A stretch of DNA of 64,000 nucleotides from positions 62,001 to 126,000 of the forward strand of contig CACYMQ010000005.1 in assembly GCA_902775555.1 (NCBI GenBank), read 5' to 3'. Below are positions 43,214 to 52,072 of this stretch, piece by piece. Each line of letters begins with the position of its first letter. Position 1 is the first letter of the stretch. Source of the stretch: an uncultured Lachnospiraceae bacterium (lineage in GTDB: Bacteria; Bacillota; Clostridia; Lachnospirales; Lachnospiraceae). Made by a program: the position numbers and the translations under genes. The notes below the pieces were generated by a model, which saw only the letters and a list, made by a program, of their open reading frames with translations, ran no database searches and was not told where the DNA came from.

Positions 43214-44380
43214 ATGAACACGGTACGACCGTATCACAGAATTGAGGCCAGGGTGGATCTGGATGCCATCCGTTATAATATCGAAACCGTAAAGGCACTG
43301 AATCCGCCGGAGGAGAAGGTGCTGCTTGTGATCAAAGCAGATGCCTACGGCCATGGAGCCGCAGTGATCGCGGAGAAGCTGGGGGATCTTGCGGATTATT
43401 TCGGTGTGGCGGAGATCGATGAGGCGGTGGAGCTTAGGAAGAGCGGAGTCACAAAGCCGATCCTGATCCTCGGATATACGGACGAGACGGAATATGAAGA
43501 TCTTCTCAACTATGACATCACACAGGCAGTCTATGATGTGGAGAAATGCAGGAGCCTCTCGCTTCTGGCAGAGAAGACGGGGAAGAAGGCTAGGGTTCAT
43601 ATCAAGGTGGATTCGGGGATGCACCGGATCGGATTCCGGGCGGATGCGGAGGGCATCGCGGAAGCGGAGGAGCTCTTCTCCATGCCGGGATTATCCGTAG
43701 AAGGGATCTTTACACATTTTGCAAAGGCCGACGAGAAGGATAAGACCTCTGCCCTGGAGCAGTACAGGGTCTTCTCGGAGTTTGTACATGCGCTGGAGGC
43801 AAAGGGACACCATCTGGGGATCCGGCATATCGATAACAGTGCAGGGGCCATGGAGCTTCACTCAAAAGGATTTGACATGATGCGTCTCGGCATAGTAATA
43901 TATGGCCTGTATCCATCGGAAGAGGTGGATAAAAGTGTTGTGATCCGGCCTGCCATGCAGCTGGTCACGCATATCACACATATCAAGACGCTTCCGGCGG
44001 GCTGCGGCATCAGTTACGGGCATACCTATGTGACGGAGGGTGAGACCAGGGTGGCGACCGTGTCCGCAGGCTATGCGGATGGGTATCCGAGAGCTCAGTC
44101 GGGGATCGGCCGGGTGCTGATCCGCGGAGAGTATGCTCCGATCCTCGGAAGGGTCTGCATGGATCAGTTCATGGTGGACGTAAGCCATATCCCGGAGGCG
44201 GAAGTGGGAGATGAGGTTGTTCTCTTCGGAACGGAGGGCGGGAAGACCATTTCCGTTGAAGAGGTGGCAGAGCCTGCAGTCAGCTTTAACTACGAACTGG
44301 TCTGCAACATAGCCCGTCGTGTGCCGCGCATTTACGTGCAGGATCAGGAAGCCGTCGGCGAGATCAATTATCTCAGGTAA
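43214..44380 (+). CDS. alr: alanine racemase
   Basis: A 388-residue PLP enzyme that interconverts L- and D-alanine for peptidoglycan. The cofactor Lys is residue 41 in VIKADAYGHGAA; the second base Tyr is in GCGISYGHTYVT. HIKVDSGMHRIGF, HIDNSAGAM and GRVCMDQFMVDVS are all present. The length is typical. It is probably in one operon with nnr and the CBS protein gene. Confidence 0.96.
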   Translation: MNTVRPYHRIEARVDLDAIRYNIETVKALNPPEEKVLLVIKADAYGHGAAVIAEKLGDLADYFGVAEIDEAVELRKSGVTKPILILGYTDETEYEDLLNYDITQAVYDVEKCRSLSLLAEKTGKKARVHIKVDSGMHRIGFRADAEGIAEAEELFSMPGLSVEGIFTHFAKADEKDKTSALEQYRVFSEFVHALEAKGHHLGIRHIDNSAGAMELHSKGFDMMRLGIVIYGLYPSEEVDKSVVIRPAMQLVTHITHIKTLPAGCGISYGHTYVTEGETRVATVSAGYADGYPRAQSGIGRVLIRGEYAPILGRVCMDQFMVDVSHIPEAEVGDEVVLFGTEGGKTISVEEVAEPAVSFNYELVCNIARRVPRIYVQDQEAVGEINYLR

Positions 44381-44411
44381 GCCGGGGATATGACAGATAT
44401 AAGGGAGATAT

Positions 44412-45215
44412 ATGTTTAAAAAGAAAGGTGAAGAACAGGTCGAGGAAGAGATACTTTCCATGGTGGAGGAGGGGCAGGATCAGGGCTTTATCCATGAGGA
44501 GGAAGCGGAGCTGATCTCCAACATCTTTGATTTTGATGATAAGGATGCCCACGATATCATGACTGCCAGGAACAGGATCTTTGCCCTGGAGAAGGGAACC
44601 ACCATCAGGGATGCCCTGACCAGGGGGCTGGAGAGCAGTTACTCCAGATATCCGGTATATGAGGGTGAGATCGATAATATCCTGGGTGTGCTTCATTTGA
44701 AGGATCTGATGGCGGCGTATCTGGACGGAAGAGGGGAAGAACCCTGTGAGTCGGAACTGGAGGATCCCATCTTCATCCATCCGACCTATGATATCTCGAA
44801 ACTGCTTCGGAAGATGCAGAAGGAGAAGATCCATATCGCCATCGTCGTGGACGAGTACGGCCAGACGGACGGCATCGTAACCCTGGAGGATATCATAGAG
44901 GAGATCGTGGGAAATATCCAGGATGAGCATGATGAGGAGGAAGAGGAAGCCCGCCGGACAGCAGATGCCGGTTATGTGGTGGATGGTCTGATCTCCCTGA
45001 ATGATCTGGAGGAGATCCTTCCGGACATAGAGCTTCCGGATACGGAGATCGAGACCCTGAACGGATTTCTTCTGTATAAGCTCGGGAGGCTTCCGAGAGA
45101 AGGAGAACAGATCCGGATCGAATACGGGGGATATCAGTTCCAGCCGCTGGTCATCCGGGATCAGGTGATCCAGAAGGTGAAGATCCTTCCCACAGGAGAA
45201 AAGAAGCAAGTATAA
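44412..45215 (+). CDS. CBS-domain HlyC/CorC-type protein without membrane domain
   Basis: A 267-residue soluble protein with a CBS pair (about residues 45-180, ending [20 protein letters not shown]) and a C-terminal CorC_HlyC domain (about 195-262). Most Gram-positive relatives carry an N-terminal DUF21 membrane domain; it is absent here, as in proteobacterial CorC. CorC-type proteins assist cation transport, but the membrane partner would have to be elsewhere. AAGGGAG precedes the ATG. Confidence 0.87.
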   Translation: MFKKKGEEQVEEEILSMVEEGQDQGFIHEEEAELISNIFDFDDKDAHDIMTARNRIFALEKGTTIRDALTRGLESSYSRYPVYEGEIDNILGVLHLKDLMAAYLDGRGEEPCESELEDPIFIHPTYDISKLLRKMQKEKIHIAIVVDEYGQTDGIVTLEDIIEEIVGNIQDEHDEEEEEARRTADAGYVVDGLISLNDLEEILPDIELPDTEIETLNGFLLYKLGRLPREGEQIRIEYGGYQFQPLVIRDQVIQKVKILPTGEKKQV

Positions 45216-45242
45216 ATCTAAAATAAAGAAAGAGGTACAGAG

Positions 45243-45971
45243 ATGTCAGGACATTCAAAATTTGCAAACATCAAGCACAAGAAGGAAAAAAATGATGCGG
45301 CAAAGGGTAAGATCTTTACCATCATCGGCCGTGAGATCGCGGTGGCCGTAAAGGAAGGCGGACCGGATCCGGCCAATAACTCCAAGCTTCGAGATGTCAT
45401 CGCAAAGGCAAAGGCAAACAACATGCCCAACGATACCATCGATCGCGGTATCAAGAAGGCTGCCGGTGATGCAAACAGCGTAAACTATGTGGCAAATATC
45501 TATGAAGGCTATGGCCCCTCAGGAACCGCCATCATTGTTAACTGCCTTACCGATAATAAGAACCGTACGGCATCCAACGTGCGTAATGCCTTCACAAAGG
45601 GTGGCGGAAATGTAGGGACCACAGGCTGCGTTTCCTATATGTTTGACGAGAAGGGTCAGATCATCGTGGCAAAGGAAGACTACGAGACCACGGCAGATGA
45701 TCTGATGATGATGGCACTGGATGCAGGAGCAGAGGATTTCTCCGAGGAGGAAGACAGCTACGAGATCATCACCACACCGGATGATTTCTCCGCAGTCCGT
45801 GAAGCCCTGGAAGCTGCAGGTGTCCCCATGGCATCAGCGGAAGTGACCATGATCCCGCAGAACTATGTGACACTGACAGACGAAGAAGACATCAAGAAGA
45901 TCACCCGCATTCTGGACATGCTGGATGAAGACGACGATGTCCAGGCCGTATATCATAACTGGGACGAATAA
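45243..45971 (+). CDS. yebC: YebC/PmpR-family protein
   Basis: A 242-residue member of a near-universal family, starting [20 protein letters not shown]. The motifs [20 protein letters not shown] and [20 protein letters not shown] are diagnostic. Proteins of this family have been described as transcription regulators and, more recently, as factors easing ribosome stalling at proline stretches; which applies here cannot be read from sequence. The hairpin-rich region begins 3 bases after the stop. Confidence 0.95.
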   Translation: MSGHSKFANIKHKKEKNDAAKGKIFTIIGREIAVAVKEGGPDPANNSKLRDVIAKAKANNMPNDTIDRGIKKAAGDANSVNYVANIYEGYGPSGTAIIVNCLTDNKNRTASNVRNAFTKGGGNVGTTGCVSYMFDEKGQIIVAKEDYETTADDLMMMALDAGAEDFSEEEDSYEIITTPDDFSAVREALEAAGVPMASAEVTMIPQNYVTLTDEEDIKKITRILDMLDEDDDVQAVYHNWDE

Positions 45972-45974
45972 AGC

Positions 45975-46158
45975 CCCTATTTACAGATCAGCCAACGGAA
46001 AAGAGCCCGTGCAAGCTTGCTTGCAAACGGGCTCTTTTCCGTTGGCTGTAACCCTGCGAAGCAGGGGCCGAACGAACCGCCGCAGTTAGGGCTGCGAAGC
46101 AGCCGGATGCACGAAGTGCAGCCGAACTGCGGTCGGGAGTTTGGATCTGTAAACAGGG
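45975..46158. repeat. multibranched hairpin element between yebC and murE
   Basis: An outer stem (45975-45989 with 46144-46158, 14 pairs, one mismatch) encloses several stems. There is a perfect 22-bp stem (45989-46010/46027-46048) and CCCTGC-GAA-GCAGGG (46052-46066). A third arm (46080-46087/46125-46132) carries GGCTGC-GAA-GCAGCC and TGCAC-GAA-GTGCA. Three hairpins share a GAA loop, and GCGAAGC is known as an unusually stable DNA mini-hairpin. No protein is encoded. With the tandem repeat that follows, this fills the whole 350-base gap between the convergent genes. Confidence 0.75.
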
Positions 46159-46300
46159 AAAGATCCTTCGGCCGTGGGGCCTCAGGATGACAGGGAAAGA
46201 TCCTTCGGCCGTGGGGCCTCAGGATGACAGGGAAAGATCCTTCGGCCGTGTGGCCTCAGGATGACAGGGAAAGATCCTTCGGCCGTGCGGCCTCAGGATG
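46153..46300. repeat. four tandem copies of a 37-bp hairpin repeat
   Basis: The unit starts ACAGGGAAAGATCC at 46153, 46190, 46227 and 46264, exactly 37 bases apart, and holds the inverted arms ATCCT-tc-GGCC and GGCC-tc-AGGAT. Copies differ only in the loop (GTGGGG, GTGGGG, GTGTGG, GTGCGG). A fifth copy starts at 46301 but diverges after three bases. The first copy overlaps the outer stem of the element before it. The arms match the repeat family at 24936-25042. Confidence 0.9.
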
Positions 46301-46321
46301 ACACGAAGGTTCCTGCGGGTT

Positions 46322-47818
46322 CTATGCCTCGTCGTAGGCTGCGATGGCTTCCTTCGTCAGCTCGATATCGGATTTGCAGTCCACATAGGTCCTTCCGTAT
46401 TTCTGTCTGGTCTCATCCCCCTTGCCGGTGATCAGCAGGATCGTGGGCTCGTCAACCGCTGCTATGGCAGCGCGGATCGCTTCTCCACGGTCTTCGATCA
46501 TTTCCACGGGGCAGGTGATATACTGCGCGATGTCCCGAGAGATCTCATCTACCGGTTCCTCGCCGGGATCCTCTGCACAGAGATAGACCTTACTGCTGTA
46601 CTGACCAGCGATGGTCCCCAGATCCTTTCTTCGTACCAGGGCCTTCTTTCCCGGGCATCCGAAGACCGATACGATGGCACGGTCCGGATATTCCTCCTTC
46701 ATGGAGGAGAAGAGAGTCTCGAAGGACAGCTTGTTGTGAGCGTAGTCAACGATGGCGACGATCTTTCCGTCCTTTGAGGTGAAGCACTCCATACGTCCCT
46801 TGGATCTGGCACGGAGCAGGCCGGAGTGGATGTATTCCACGGGGATCCCGTAGACATTTGCGGCAGCGATGGCAGCCAGTGCATTCTGTACATTGAAGAG
46901 TCCGGGTACCGTCAGGACGAATTCTTCATCGAACCGGTCGCATCGAACGGAGAAATGTGTCTCTGTTCCGACCTTCTTTATATCATATCCGTAGACATCA
47001 CTGCCTTCCTTTGTACCGAAGGTGATGACACGCTGGGATTCTCCGGCAGCCTCCATCACATCCTCAAACCGGTCGGTATCACTGCATACCAGCGCCGTAT
47101 GGGTCTGGGTGAAGAGCCGCAGCTTGGATGCAAAATAATCCTCCATGGTGGGATGCTCGATGGGACTGATATGATCTTCGGAGATGTTCATGAAGATCCC
47201 CACGTCAAATGTGATCTCATCCACCCGGTTATACTTCAGGGCCTGGGAGGAGACCTCCATGGTAAGGAAGTCGATATGACTGTCTACCGCATTCCGGAAA
47301 TGCCGCATCAGCTCTACGGATTCCGGTGTGGTGATGTGGGATTCCTTCAGGGACACGCCGTCATAGGTATCGATGGAGGAGATGACCGCACTTTCCGGTT
47401 CCTGCCGGGAAGCCAGATAATCGTCCAGGATCGCCTTCAGATAATATGTCGTGGTGGACTTGCCCTTGGTTCCGGTGATACCCGTCAGGTGAAGCTGGGT
47501 CGCGGGAGAACCGAAATACAGATCTGCCAGGAACGGCATGGATCTCCGGATGTCCGACACCAGGATGGCAGGGATCGACACATTGTGATAGAGGGTCTCG
47601 CTGACATAGCAGACAGCACCGCGGGCCTCCGCATCCGCCAGATATTCCTCACGGAAAGCGGCTCCCTTGCAGATGAACAGCGTTCCGGGGGTGACATCCT
47701 TGGAGTTGAAGGTGAGTCCGGTGATGATGGTATCCTTGATCTCGGGGAACTGTCCCTTGACCAGAAGGTGTGCTTCCCGAAGACACCGTGCATAGGTTTC
47801 CAGCGTGTATTTTTTCAT
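46322..47818 (-). CDS. murE: MurE-type UDP-MurNAc-tripeptide ligase
   Basis: A 498-residue Mur ligase that adds an amino acid or peptide residue to a UDP-MurNAc precursor. ATP loop GITGTKGKSTTTYYL (near 114), EVSSQALKYNR, NISEDHISP, the VDYAHNKLSF block and the C-terminal domain are intact. The DNPR motif that marks diaminopimelate-adding MurE is replaced by AEDPGEEPVDE, so a different third residue is likely. It is downstream of the ATP-grasp gene on the same strand, and AGGAG overlaps that gene's true end. It may be a second MurE in addition to a housekeeping copy elsewhere. Confidence 0.87.
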   Translation of the reverse strand: MKKYTLETYARCLREAHLLVKGQFPEIKDTIITGLTFNSKDVTPGTLFICKGAAFREEYLADAEARGAVCYVSETLYHNVSIPAILVSDIRRSMPFLADLYFGSPATQLHLTGITGTKGKSTTTYYLKAILDDYLASRQEPESAVISSIDTYDGVSLKESHITTPESVELMRHFRNAVDSHIDFLTMEVSSQALKYNRVDEITFDVGIFMNISEDHISPIEHPTMEDYFASKLRLFTQTHTALVCSDTDRFEDVMEAAGESQRVITFGTKEGSDVYGYDIKKVGTETHFSVRCDRFDEEFVLTVPGLFNVQNALAAIAAANVYGIPVEYIHSGLLRARSKGRMECFTSKDGKIVAIVDYAHNKLSFETLFSSMKEEYPDRAIVSVFGCPGKKALVRRKDLGTIAGQYSSKVYLCAEDPGEEPVDEISRDIAQYITCPVEMIEDRGEAIRAAIAAVDEPTILLITGKGDETRQKYGRTYVDCKSDIELTKEAIAAYDEA

Positions 47819-47827
47819 GGGTCGCTC

Positions 47828-48959
47828 CTAACTGTAATAGCGTTTAAAATTCCTGTACTGATTGAAGTGATTCTTCCACATCCGGAGCATACGGTTGAGA
47901 CCGTTGTCGCCCTTCAGTTTTTAAGAAGCTGATGAAGCTTTGCGGAATTCTCCTCTTCAAAGACGTATTTCCTGGCTACGCCCTTCGGAACCGTGAGCCA
48001 GAGTCTTTCTTCCTTCGGAGTGATGAATTCCAGGGGGTGGTTTAAGATGTATTCCTCTACAAGAAGCCTGGCGATATTGATGCCGGAGCCGGTCACGTAG
48101 AAATTGGAACGCCCCTGTCTGGTATTGATCTCAAAGAACTTATATTTCCCGTCACGACGGTCATACTTGATATCGAAGTTGGAGAAGCCGATATATCCGA
48201 GATCCTCCAGCAGAGCCTTCACGCGGTCATAGAGATCGCTCCGGGGTTCCGTGATGATCACTGCATGATTTCCTTTTCCGTGGGGAGTATGCTCCTCCAG
48301 AAGGACATGGCCGAGGCACATCATCTTCACATGGCCGTGATGATTGGAGTAGCAGGTGAGGACACGCATGTACTCATCATTTCCGGGGATCATATCCTGC
48401 GCTGCTCCCTGCTCCGGATGGTATAGACCTTCTCCTGTGTATCGAAGGGATGCTCCCAATAGGCGATCCCGTTGGAAGGCTTCAGAATGATGGGATATTT
48501 AAAGGGCAGTTCCATATTCGGATCCATGCCCTTACGGAAGATGACGGTGGCGGGATGATCGATCCCGTGCTTGTCACAGAGTTCGTAAAAACGTTCCTTC
48601 TGCTGCAGACTGTCCATCAGCTCGAAGGGGATGTAAGGCGCGATCACATTTTCGGGCAGCTGATCCTTCAGTTGGGAAAGCGTTGCCACATAGGAGTCAC
48701 CGCAGCCGATGGCAAGAATCTTTTTCTTCTTATGCTTTGCTGCCAGATCCTTCAGGATGGGAAGCATGACTTCCGGCTGATCCATTCTCGTATCATCCTG
48801 ATAGATTGTGATCTTGCTGTTATAACTGGGGCCGGTGGGGTACTTTCCATAGACCCTCGTTTTTACATGATAAGCCTCGTAAAATGCCCGCGCGACGCTG
48901 TAGGTATTGATGTCGCCGCCGAAGGCAACCGGCAGAAAGGACTGAGATTGAAATTCCAT
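47828..48959 (-). pseudogene. ATP-grasp carboxylate-amine ligase (D-aspartate-ligase-like), frame disrupted twice
   Basis: One gene in three frames. The first segment (48959 to ~48400) reads FLPVAFGGDINTYSVARAFY, AIGCGDSYVATLSQLKDQ and IILKPSNGIAYWEHPF. It then shifts frame near 48400-48420, and roughly 20 residues expected between VYTIRS and QDMIPGNDEYM are absent, suggesting a short deletion. The second segment carries VLTCYSNHHGHVKMMCLG, LLEEHTPHGKGNHAVI and FEINTRQGRSNFYVTGSG. A further -1 shift at the A-run near 47921 would restore a basic tail ending NFKRYYS at 47828, 10 bases before murE. The ATG at 48959 has GAGGAGG. Either a decayed gene or sequence errors. Confidence 0.75.
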
Positions 48960-49148
48960 CCGAGTCTCCTCCTCATAGATAATATGGTCAAAGGTACAAC
49001 TAAGTATATCACTTCGTTACAAAAACTGAAAGATAAAAAGATAGGAATTGGAACGCATTTATGATAGAATGAGAATGCGGGACTGCGAGCCCGAAAGGGC
49101 AGATTCCCGAATGCGAAAAAAGGTTTTTCAGGGAGTTGGTTTTTTAGG

Positions 49149-49859
49149 ATGGACAAAGAGAAACATACACTTGGGATCCTGGGCGGGATGGGACCGGAGG
49201 CAACCAGCGTCCTTTATAAGAGGATCACGGACCGGACCGTGGTATCCCGGGATCAGGATCATATCAATATCCTGATCTATTCCCATGCGGAGCTGCCGGA
49301 CAGGACCGGTTGTATCCTGTGCGGTGAGGGGGAACGGCTCTGGGGGGAGCTGTCCCACGATGTACAGCTGCTGAGACAGGCAGGCTGTGAATATCTGGCG
49401 ATACCCTGTAATACCTGCCATTTCTTCGCGGAACGTTTCGACCGGGAGATGGACGGGCATTTTATCAATATGATCGAGGAAACCGCAAAGTATGTGAAGG
49501 ATAGACGGTTTCACAGGGTAGGGGTCCTTGCGACAGACGGAACACTGAAAGCGGACCTGTACCGAAAGGCACTGGAAGCAAGGGATATAGAGACGGTTTA
49601 TCCGGATGAATACAGTCAGAAAAATGTTATGACCCTGATCTATGACCAGATCAAAAGGGGTGAGAAGGGAGATAAGCATCTCTTCCAGGGGATCGCGCAG
49701 CATATGCACGGACGGGGCTGTGAGGCGGTGATCCTGGCATGTACGGAGCTTTCGGTCTTTGCGGTGAATCATGAACTGGACGGAGGTTTCTATATCGATG
49801 CCATGGAGGTGCTGGCGAAGAGCTGTATAGAAACCTGTGGGGGGATATATTCCTATTAG
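49149..49859 (+). CDS. aspartate/glutamate racemase family protein
   Basis: A 236-residue cofactor-independent racemase. The two catalytic Cys are C87 in AIPCNTCHFF and C198 in ILACTELSVF; LGILGGMGPEATSVLY opens the protein. Both Cys are needed for two-base racemisation, so activity is plausible; the RacX/aspartate-racemase subgroup is favoured over MurI. The start has only a weak AGG site, but no other start preserves the N-terminal strand. It is divergent from the ATP-grasp/MurE pair. A GCCC-GAAA-GGGC hairpin nested in a longer stem (49076-49116) lies in the leader. Confidence 0.87.
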   Translation: MDKEKHTLGILGGMGPEATSVLYKRITDRTVVSRDQDHINILIYSHAELPDRTGCILCGEGERLWGELSHDVQLLRQAGCEYLAIPCNTCHFFAERFDREMDGHFINMIEETAKYVKDRRFHRVGVLATDGTLKADLYRKALEARDIETVYPDEYSQKNVMTLIYDQIKRGEKGDKHLFQGIAQHMHGRGCEAVILACTELSVFAVNHELDGGFYIDAMEVLAKSCIETCGGIYSY

Positions 49860-49893
49860 TTCGAAGCGGGAGATCCGGAAGGAGGGGGAAGGT

Positions 49894-50517
49894 ATGGAGA
49901 AGAAGATCGTAGTTACTCTGGCAAGACAACATTATACCGGCGGCCTGAAGGTGGGAAAGTATCTCGCCGAGGCATTGGGCGTCAACTGCTATGACAGTGA
50001 GATGCTGCGCCTTGTTTCGGATGATCAGGCCATGCATGACAGTTATGTGGCACATGATTCCAGGATCAAGGGAACCTCACTTTTCGACGTGGCAACCATC
50101 GCCTACAGGGAGCGAGAGGAGGGTGAATTCTCCGATCCCGAAACGATGATGAAGAATATCTTTGATTACCAGTCGGACATCATCCGGAAGCTGGCGGATA
50201 AGGAATCCTGTGTCATCGTGGGGCGCTGTGCCAATTATATCCTGAGGGACAGAGAGGATACGGTCAGTGTATTTATTCATGCGCCCATGGAATTCCGGAA
50301 ACGCCGGGCCTCCTCGGTTCACGACCTTTCGGATGCGGAGCTGGAAGCCCATATCCGGAGTACGGACGAAAGAAGGTCGGATTATTATCACCGCTATACA
50401 GGCGGGGAGTGGATGGATGTGTCTTCTTACGAACTGTCGGTAAATGCAGGTAAGTACGGGATCCGGGGGTCGGCCGATTTCATAAGGGAGTACCTCGGAG
50501 TCCGTTTCGGAGGATGA
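49894..50517 (+). CDS. cytidylate-kinase-like family protein
   Basis: A 207-residue protein of the Cytidylate_kin2 type. The opening VVTLARQHYTGGLKVGKYLA aligns with the family's GRQYGSGG pattern, but the last part of the P-loop is altered (no GKS/T). VIVGRCANYILRD and the Arg-rich FRKRRASS region follow. Kinase function is therefore uncertain, and many relatives are unassigned. The ATG at 49894 has GGAGGGGGAAGG; the longer frame overlaps the racemase end and has no site. Confidence 0.78.
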   Translation: MEKKIVVTLARQHYTGGLKVGKYLAEALGVNCYDSEMLRLVSDDQAMHDSYVAHDSRIKGTSLFDVATIAYREREEGEFSDPETMMKNIFDYQSDIIRKLADKESCVIVGRCANYILRDREDTVSVFIHAPMEFRKRRASSVHDLSDAELEAHIRSTDERRSDYYHRYTGGEWMDVSSYELSVNAGKYGIRGSADFIREYLGVRFGG

Positions 50518-50547
50518 GATACCATCGTTTTTTCGTGAGTTTTTTGT

Positions 50548-50576
50548 TTGGAAATGCAGTGTTTTTGTGTTAGAAT
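50548..50576 (+). promoter_or_regulatory. promoter of glgA
   Basis: TTGGAA (50548-50553), 17 bases, TAGAAT (50571-50576), 39 bases before the ATG. Both boxes are near consensus. Confidence 0.6.
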
Positions 50577-50614
50577 GAAACCAGGTGACGATCGTTTAAC
50601 AAAGGAGAAGCGGC

Positions 50615-52051
50615 ATGAAGAAAGTAGCATATATTGCATCCGAGTGTGTTCCTTTTATTAAGACCGGAGGACTTGCAGATGTAGTGGGGACACTTCCGCA
50701 GAAGTTTAATCGGGACGAATTTGATGTTCGTGTGATCATTCCGAAGTACATGTGCCTTCCGGAAAAGTACAGGAACAACATGAAGTACATCACCCATTTC
50801 CATATGGATATCGGCTGGAAGCAGCAGTATGTGGGTGTCATGTATCTGGAGTATGAGGGAGTTCCCGTATACTTCATCGACAATGAGTATTATTTCAACG
50901 GCTTCAATATTTACGGTGATGTGAAATGGGATATCGAGAAGTTCTGCTATTTCTCCAAGGCAGCCCTCTCCATCCTTCCCAGTATCGGATTCCAGCCGGA
51001 CATCATCCACTGCCATGACTGGCAGGCAGGTCTGGTGCCGGTCTATCTGAAGACGCTTTTTGCAAATAATCCCTTCTACAGCGGAATGAAGTCCATTATG
51101 ACCATTCATAATCTGCAGTTCCAGGGCAATTGGGATATCAATACCATCAAGGAGTATTCCGGACTTCCGGATTATGTATTTACTCCCGATAAGCTGGAGC
51201 TGAACAAGGATGCTTCCATGCTGAAGGGCGGTCTGGTCTATGCGGACAAGATCACCACGGTTTCCAACACCTATGCACGGGAGATCCAGACCCCGTATTT
51301 CGGTGAAGGACTGGACGGTCTGCTCCGTGCCCGCTGGCAGTCTCTGTGGGGTATCGTCAACGGCATCGATTATTCCGTATATGATCCTTCCAAGGATAAG
51401 AAGATCCCCTATCGTTACAACATAAAGAATTTCCGGAAGGAAAAGGTGAAGAACAAGGTGGCTCTCCAGAAGGAGCTGCATCTTCCCGAGGATCCGAACG
51501 TATACATGATCGGTATCGTGTCCCGGCTGACGGATCAGAAGGGTCTGGATCTGATCGACCGTGCGATGAATGATATCATGACAGACGGAACCCAGTTCGT
51601 GGTACTGGGAACCGGCGACCGTCGTTACGAGGATATGTTCCGGTACTATCAGGGCTTCCATCCGGCGAAGATCTCGGCAAATATCTATTTCAGCGACGAG
51701 CTGTCCCATAAGATCTATGCCGCCTGTGATTCCATCCTGGTTCCGTCACGTTTCGAGCCCTGCGGTCTGACACAGCTGATGGCTCTCCGTTACGGCGCGC
51801 TGCCCATCGTCCGCGAGACCGGCGGCTTAAAGGATACGGTAGAACCCTACAATGAGTTTGAAGGAACCGGTACAGGCTTCTCCTTCGCAAACTATGACCC
51901 GAGAGAACTGCTGAATACCATTAACTATTCGAAGCGGATCTTCTTTGATGACAAGGATGCATGGGCAGGCATGCAGAAGCGTGCGATGCAGCAGAACTTC
52001 AGCTGGGATAATTCGGCGAAGATCTATGAGGAACTGTATAACCAGATCTGA
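50615..52051 (+). CDS. glgA: glycogen synthase
   Basis: A 478-residue GT5 glycosyltransferase that extends alpha-1,4-glucan from ADP-glucose. KTGGLADVVGTLP near residue 15, HCHDWQAGLVPVYLK, GIVNGIDYSVYDP, and PSRFEPCGLTQLMALRYGA with the later catalytic Glu are intact. No other glycogen gene (glgB, C, P) adjoins, so the pathway is split around the chromosome. It has its own promoter and precedes rqcH by 21 bases. Confidence 0.95.
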   Translation: MKKVAYIASECVPFIKTGGLADVVGTLPQKFNRDEFDVRVIIPKYMCLPEKYRNNMKYITHFHMDIGWKQQYVGVMYLEYEGVPVYFIDNEYYFNGFNIYGDVKWDIEKFCYFSKAALSILPSIGFQPDIIHCHDWQAGLVPVYLKTLFANNPFYSGMKSIMTIHNLQFQGNWDINTIKEYSGLPDYVFTPDKLELNKDASMLKGGLVYADKITTVSNTYAREIQTPYFGEGLDGLLRARWQSLWGIVNGIDYSVYDPSKDKKIPYRYNIKNFRKEKVKNKVALQKELHLPEDPNVYMIGIVSRLTDQKGLDLIDRAMNDIMTDGTQFVVLGTGDRRYEDMFRYYQGFHPAKISANIYFSDELSHKIYAACDSILVPSRFEPCGLTQLMALRYGALPIVRETGGLKDTVEPYNEFEGTGTGFSFANYDPRELLNTINYSKRIFFDDKDAWAGMQKRAMQQNFSWDNSAKIYEELYNQI

Positions 52052-52072
52052 TACGGCTGAGAAAGGAACTGT

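Noticed and set aside
45989-46048. Simple terminator for yebC
   Set aside because: The 22-bp stem is perfect, but no T-run follows and it is nested in a larger structure; it may still stop transcription, so it is described as part of the element.
46153-46300. CRISPR-like array
   Set aside because: The 37-bp units are directly adjacent with no unique spacers, and no cas gene is in the window.
47914-47930. Programmed -1 frameshift at T-AAA-AAC in the ATP-grasp gene
   Set aside because: The heptamer is not the canonical A-AAA-AAC, no downstream stem was evident, and a second lesion upstream makes decay or error simpler.
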